Below, piece by piece: positions 35,313 to 38,274 of a stretch of 38,274 bases of DNA; the first letter of the stretch is position 1, and each line of letters opens with the position of its first letter. The position numbers were made by a program, and so were the translations under genes. The notes under the pieces were generated by a model that was not told where the DNA came from, ran no database searches, and worked only from the letters and a program-made list of their open reading frames with translations. Location of the stretch: assembly GCA_002362735.1 (NCBI GenBank), contig DEUU01000354.1, forward strand, positions 1 to 38,274, written 5' to 3'. Source of the DNA: Dehalococcoidia bacterium UBA3254 (GTDB lineage Bacteria; Chloroflexota; Dehalococcoidia; Dehalococcoidales; UBA3254).

Positions 35313-35340
35313 TTTGATACCTCCTCTGATTTATTTCTGC

Positions 35341-36015
35341 TTACCGCCGATGGTGTGAGCGAGTAAGCCATAAAATCATACCTAAAACAATAATCCCCCC
35401 CACTACCCCTCCTGCGATCGGCCAGACAAGGCTGCCGTTAGAGACAGATTGGGCTGATGTTTTCGGGGAAGGCGTAATGGTAATCACATTCTGAATGACG
35501 GGAGTCGGCTTACTGATGCACTCAATTGTTCCAACATCTATTGGGTCTGCAGGCAAATATGACGAAGCATCGATCGTTAAACCGAATACTTGGAACTGAG
35601 CCCCGGTAGTCTGGGCAATAACATTATATTTCCCCGCCTGACTGCCTTCAGGGAAAACCAGCGGAACATCGACATCCTTCTGGAAGCTTTGCCCAACCTG
35701 GCCAGGGATTTCATTGATCTGCATTGAAAAGCCCGGGTTCAGGTCTATGACTGTATCTTTCCCTTGTAATCTGGCCGTAATCTTACCCGAGATGGTTCCA
35801 CCGTTTGGAGTCGCCGGCAAAGGCTGTTTACAGGTCCCTTCGCTGCTAACATGGGCCGAAAAGGGCTCATTTATCTGAACTTGTGTCTTATCCAGCTTCA
35901 CGCTGTAAGTATAATCGAAATAATAGTTAGAAGCCCCGGAGGTAATACTCGAAGTAAAGAATATCGCCAGGCACAAGGTGACGGTAGCGATTAACAAATA
36001 TTTTATTTTTTTCAT
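35341..36015 (-). CDS. Exported single-pass protein of unknown function, first gene of the LuxE/transglutaminase/ABC cluster
   Basis: This is a 224-residue protein. A signal peptide (about 1-28, MKKIKYLL through SSITSGAS) precedes an extracellular beta-rich domain (about 30-165) with two Cys (GTCKQPLP and GTIECISK) that could pair. A Thr/Ser/Pro-rich stalk (about 170-190), a TM (about 197-217) and a basic tail (TRSHHRR) follow. I recognise no family. The fold pattern resembles that of the COG1361-like protein of the same cluster. The ATG is preceded by a weak GTAAGAG. The next gene starts 28 bp on. Confidence 0.8.
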   Translation of the reverse strand: MKKIKYLLIATVTLCLAIFFTSSITSGASNYYFDYTYSVKLDKTQVQINEPFSAHVSSEGTCKQPLPATPNGGTISGKITARLQGKDTVIDLNPGFSMQINEIPGQVGQSFQKDVDVPLVFPEGSQAGKYNVIAQTTGAQFQVFGLTIDASSYLPADPIDVGTIECISKPTPVIQNVITITPSPKTSAQSVSNGSLVWPIAGGVVGGIIVLGMILWLTRSHHRR

Positions 36016-36248
36016 CTCTTACAAATCTTACTAAGTGCAAATTATTCCTTTTCATGATCCTTCATAAATAGGGTTAAAAAAGACAATTATTTTGCTCATA
36101 ACGGTTAATCGTGTTGAGTATTTCGTCGTGTGTAAGTGTAAAAAACTGATAATCACGCCTACTGATGGTCTTATTGAACAACCAACGTGAAAGAAAACGC
36201 TTAAACGGAGAATCGGAAGTACTCCGCTCTCTAAAGTGCATGGTATTT

Positions 36249-36293
36249 CTTCACGTATGAAGCCATGGTAACACCACTAGCTTTGGTTGTCAA
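36249..36293 (-). promoter_or_regulatory. Candidate promoter and overlapping dyad of the LuxE/ABC cluster
   Basis: On the minus strand TTGACA (36293-36288), a 17-bp spacer and TACCAT (36270-36265) form a good sigma-70 promoter. CTTCACGTATGAAG (36249-36262) is a perfect 5-4-5 dyad covering the predicted start near 36258. The leader to the first ATG would be about 240 nt. Confidence 0.5.
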
Positions 36294-36410
36294 TACACCC
36301 CCGGTATGTGATATGAATTGAGACAGCCTATCCAACCATGCTTTTTTCTGTAAATTTATGCTAATCTTCAACTATCTTTTTCCCCATTTTTGATCTTCAC
36401 GATATTATGT

Positions 36411-36471
36411 AAGTAAAGGTTAGCTTGCAGATAATTAAATGTCAATGTACTTTTACTTAACTTTACTTAAT
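36411..36471. repeat. TTTACTTAA tandem and inverted repeats
   Basis: TTTACTTAAC (36452-36461) and TTTACTTAAT (36462-36471) are adjacent 10-bp direct repeats. AAGTAAAG (36411-36418) is the exact complement of CTTTACTT (36461-36468). The one-turn spacing suggests protein binding. Confidence 0.45.
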
Positions 36472-36651
36472 TTAACCAATTTCGTTGAATGAGTTTAATA
36501 AAAAGATACGGCGGAATCCTTTGCCTTATGAAACCTTATTGTGCGAATTGCCTTAGTTCGGAGACTAGTCCATTTAACGTCTGGAGGTCAGACATACTGT
36601 GCCACTTTGTGTTTATTAAGGCTAACTAATGTGGAATGTTGGTCCTTGAGG

Positions 36652-38274
36652 CTACTTAGTGTAGATCGGGCGCGATTCATAAGAGGTATGGAGGAGCTTT
36701 TCGGCTTTCTCACTCCGTGGTTTTTCCAGAAACTCTTCGTAAAGCCGCTTAATATAGGGATTCTGGTGAGAAAAGCGGACTTCTTTATTGGAATCATCGG
36801 CATAAAGAGCGGCTGCTCTTTGAATACGGACTTCATCTGTAACCATGTAGGGCTGTCCACCCCCGCCAACGCATCCACCCGGGCAGGCCATGACTTCAAC
36901 AAGCTGGTAAGGCGGAGGCTGACCGTTTTCTCTGGCTTCTCTAATTTTAGCCAGAACGGACTCCACATGATTCAAACCGTGAGCTACAGCAACACTGACT
37001 TTGTTGCCACCGATATCAACGACGGCTTCCTTCACGCTTTGCAGACCGCGTATCTGGGTAAATTCGACTTTCTCAAGATCGGTCCCGGTGATAAAATAGT
37101 GTGCCGTCCGCAAAGCTGCTTCAGCCACACCACCAGTCGCGCCGAAAATAACACCCGCTCCGGCATACTCCCCTAAGATGCTGTCCGCTTCTTCGTCCGG
37201 AAGCGACTTGAAATCAACACCGGCCTGTTTGATCATACGGGCTAGTTCGCGCGTACAAAGAACCACATCAATATCCTGATATCCGGAAGCAAACATCTCT
37301 CCGCTGCGGTAGACTTCATATTTTTTGGCGGTACAGGGCATGACTGAGACCATCACAATTTTAGATGGGTCTATTTTGTTTTTCTGAGCGTAATATGTCT
37401 TGGAAAGGACGCCTATAATTTCATGCGGTGATTTACAGGAAGAAAAATGGTCGATCATATCCCGGTGGAATTTCTCCATGAAGTCAACCCAGGCCGGGCA
37501 GCAGGTCGTTATCAACGGAAGTGGTCCGGCGTTGTGCAAGAGACGCTGCTCGAACTCGGTAGCCTCTTCCATAATGGTTACATCTGCGCCGAAGGAAGTA
37601 TCGAAAACGGCTTTAAACCCCAACCTTCTTAATAACGCATAGAGCTTTTTGGTATAGTTCTTGCCCATCACGCCGAACGCTTCGCCGATCGAGGCGCGGA
37701 CGGCCGGCGCAATCTGAACGACACAGTATTTATCCGGGTCCTGCAGCGCCTGCCAGACACTGGTCGTGTGGTCTTGTTCCACCAGAGCGCCGGTCGGACA
37801 GTGAGCAGAACATTGTCCACAGCGGATGCACGGAGAATCGGCCAGTTGAATGTCGCCGGCCGGGGAGATACGAGTCCGGAAACCCCTTTCGAGAAAGGAA
37901 AGCGCCCAGACATTCTGATTATTCTGACAAACATGAACGCACCGACCGCATAGTATACATTTAACCGGATCCAGGTCTACTGCTTTGGTGGACTTATCTA
38001 TTGGCGTATCCCGCAGGAAACGGGGGAAGGGGGCTTCTTTAATACCGAACTCAGCGGTCAAACGCTGAAGCTCACACTCATAGTTTCGTGCGCACTTCAG
38101 ACAATCGTTCGGATGATTGGAAAGGATTAGCTCGATTACTGTGCGCCTTATCTCCACGATTTCCGGATCATGGGTCGTTATTTCCATCCCTTCTTCGACC
38201 GGGGTACAACAAGCCCGCATCATTTTATTATTCCCTTTAATCTTCACAATGCAGACTCCGCAGGAGGCTTCCGG
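36652..38274 (-). CDS. [FeFe]-hydrogenase catalytic subunit, group A (N-terminus outside window)
   Basis: The frame is open from the right edge to a TAG at 36652 (540 residues seen). At the edge, EASCGVCIVKIKG is the second half of a [2Fe-2S] domain, so only a short N-terminal part is missing. Then follow the His-ligated [4Fe-4S] motif HPNDCLKCARNYEC, two [4Fe-4S] motifs (CILCGRCVHVC, CIRCGQCSAHCP) and the H-cluster motifs L1 TTCCPAWV, L2 VMPCTAKKYE and L3 EVMACPGGCVGGGGQP, then the small-subunit-like tail. L1 has Thr where Ser is usual (TSCCP), but all H-cluster Cys are present. It should interconvert protons and H2, probably as part of an NAD- or ferredoxin-linked complex whose other genes lie upstream outside the window. 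Confidence 0.95.
   Translation of the reverse strand, partial: PEASCGVCIVKIKGNNKMMRACCTPVEEGMEITTHDPEIVEIRRTVIELILSNHPNDCLKCARNYECELQRLTAEFGIKEAPFPRFLRDTPIDKSTKAVDLDPVKCILCGRCVHVCQNNQNVWALSFLERGFRTRISPAGDIQLADSPCIRCGQCSAHCPTGALVEQDHTTSVWQALQDPDKYCVVQIAPAVRASIGEAFGVMGKNYTKKLYALLRRLGFKAVFDTSFGADVTIMEEATEFEQRLLHNAGPLPLITTCCPAWVDFMEKFHRDMIDHFSSCKSPHEIIGVLSKTYYAQKNKIDPSKIVMVSVMPCTAKKYEVYRSGEMFASGYQDIDVVLCTRELARMIKQAGVDFKSLPDEEADSILGEYAGAGVIFGATGGVAEAALRTAHYFITGTDLEKVEFTQIRGLQSVKEAVVDIGGNKVSVAVAHGLNHVESVLAKIREARENGQPPPYQLVEVMACPGGCVGGGGQPYMVTDEVRIQRAAALYADDSNKEVRFSHQNPYIKRLYEEFLEKPRSEKAEKLLHTSYESRPIYTK

Larger units (their letters stand above)
36016..36651 (-). other. 636-bp non-coding region between the hydrogenase gene and the LuxE/ABC cluster
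   Basis: No credible gene longer than about a dozen codons is visible on either strand. It holds a candidate minus-strand promoter with a dyad (36249-36293), a set of TTTACTTAA repeats (36411-36471), a CGGAG/CTCCG hairpin (near 36206-36226) within the leader and a partial 18-bp direct repeat at its right end. It is AT-rich compared with the flanking genes. Confidence 0.6.

Noticed and set aside
36541..37176. A 211-codon open frame on the plus strand opposite the hydrogenase gene.
   Set aside because: It lies mostly antisense to a clear [FeFe]-hydrogenase gene and its product has no recognisable motif. It is a shadow frame.

Overview
The window looks like a piece of an anaerobic bacterial chromosome, most likely a Chloroflexota genome of the Dehalococcoidia type. 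That placement is my inference. It rests on the mix of an indolepyruvate:ferredoxin oxidoreductase, a group A [FeFe]-hydrogenase catalytic subunit, rubrerythrin and Fe-type superoxide dismutase, a bifunctional phosphoglucose/phosphomannose isomerase, an ahcY-metK-phosphohexomutase-PGI/PMI-queA run, and moderate GC content. No rRNA, tRNA, CRISPR array, transposase or phage gene was recognised. Both ends cut genes.

Layout. Bases 1-3320 (minus) hold a CHASE2-adenylate cyclase and, downstream of it, a FecR-domain surface protein that runs off the left edge. Bases 3505-7661 (plus) carry a metallo-beta-lactamase-fold hydrolase, iorAB, a 34-residue basic micro-protein and a THEP1-type NTPase. Bases 7800-14148 (plus) form a SAM-cycle and hexose-phosphate block: ahcY, metK, phosphohexomutase, PGI/PMI and queA. 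Bases 14485-19197 (plus) encode envelope and signalling proteins: a quinoprotein-like sugar dehydrogenase lipoprotein, an orphan 7TM-PAS histidine kinase, a small lipoprotein and a PrsW-like membrane protease. The PrsW gene overlaps a convergent MFS transporter gene (19109-20383, minus). An ECF sigma factor fused to a trehalose-phosphatase-like HAD domain (20575-21909) ends in a clear terminator.

Bases 22084-23837 are an oxidative-stress module: a good promoter with a Fur/PerR-type dyad, a PerR/Fur regulator, rubrerythrin and SOD. A minus-strand VWA and DnaJ-domain pair follows (23910-25458), then a small MerR-type regulator and an Rh-type ammonium channel whose upstream region carries four TTACA half-sites exactly 11 bp apart.

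Bases 28150-36015 (minus) are the most novel-looking part. This is a co-directional cluster of an exported membrane-anchored protein, a LuxE/PaaK-like acyl-adenylating enzyme, a transglutaminase-fold protein with an intact Cys-His-Asp triad, an ABC ATPase, a COG1361-like exported repeat protein and two paralogous ABC-2 permeases, with an alpha/beta hydrolase behind. It reads as an acyl-activation plus export system of unknown product. A candidate promoter with an overlapping dyad lies about 240 bp upstream of its first gene. The right edge holds the [FeFe]-hydrogenase gene, whose N-terminal part lies outside the window.

The strongest candidates for undescribed biology are the 28-36 kb cluster, the sigma-HAD fusion, the 11-bp tandem operator and the 34-residue protein.
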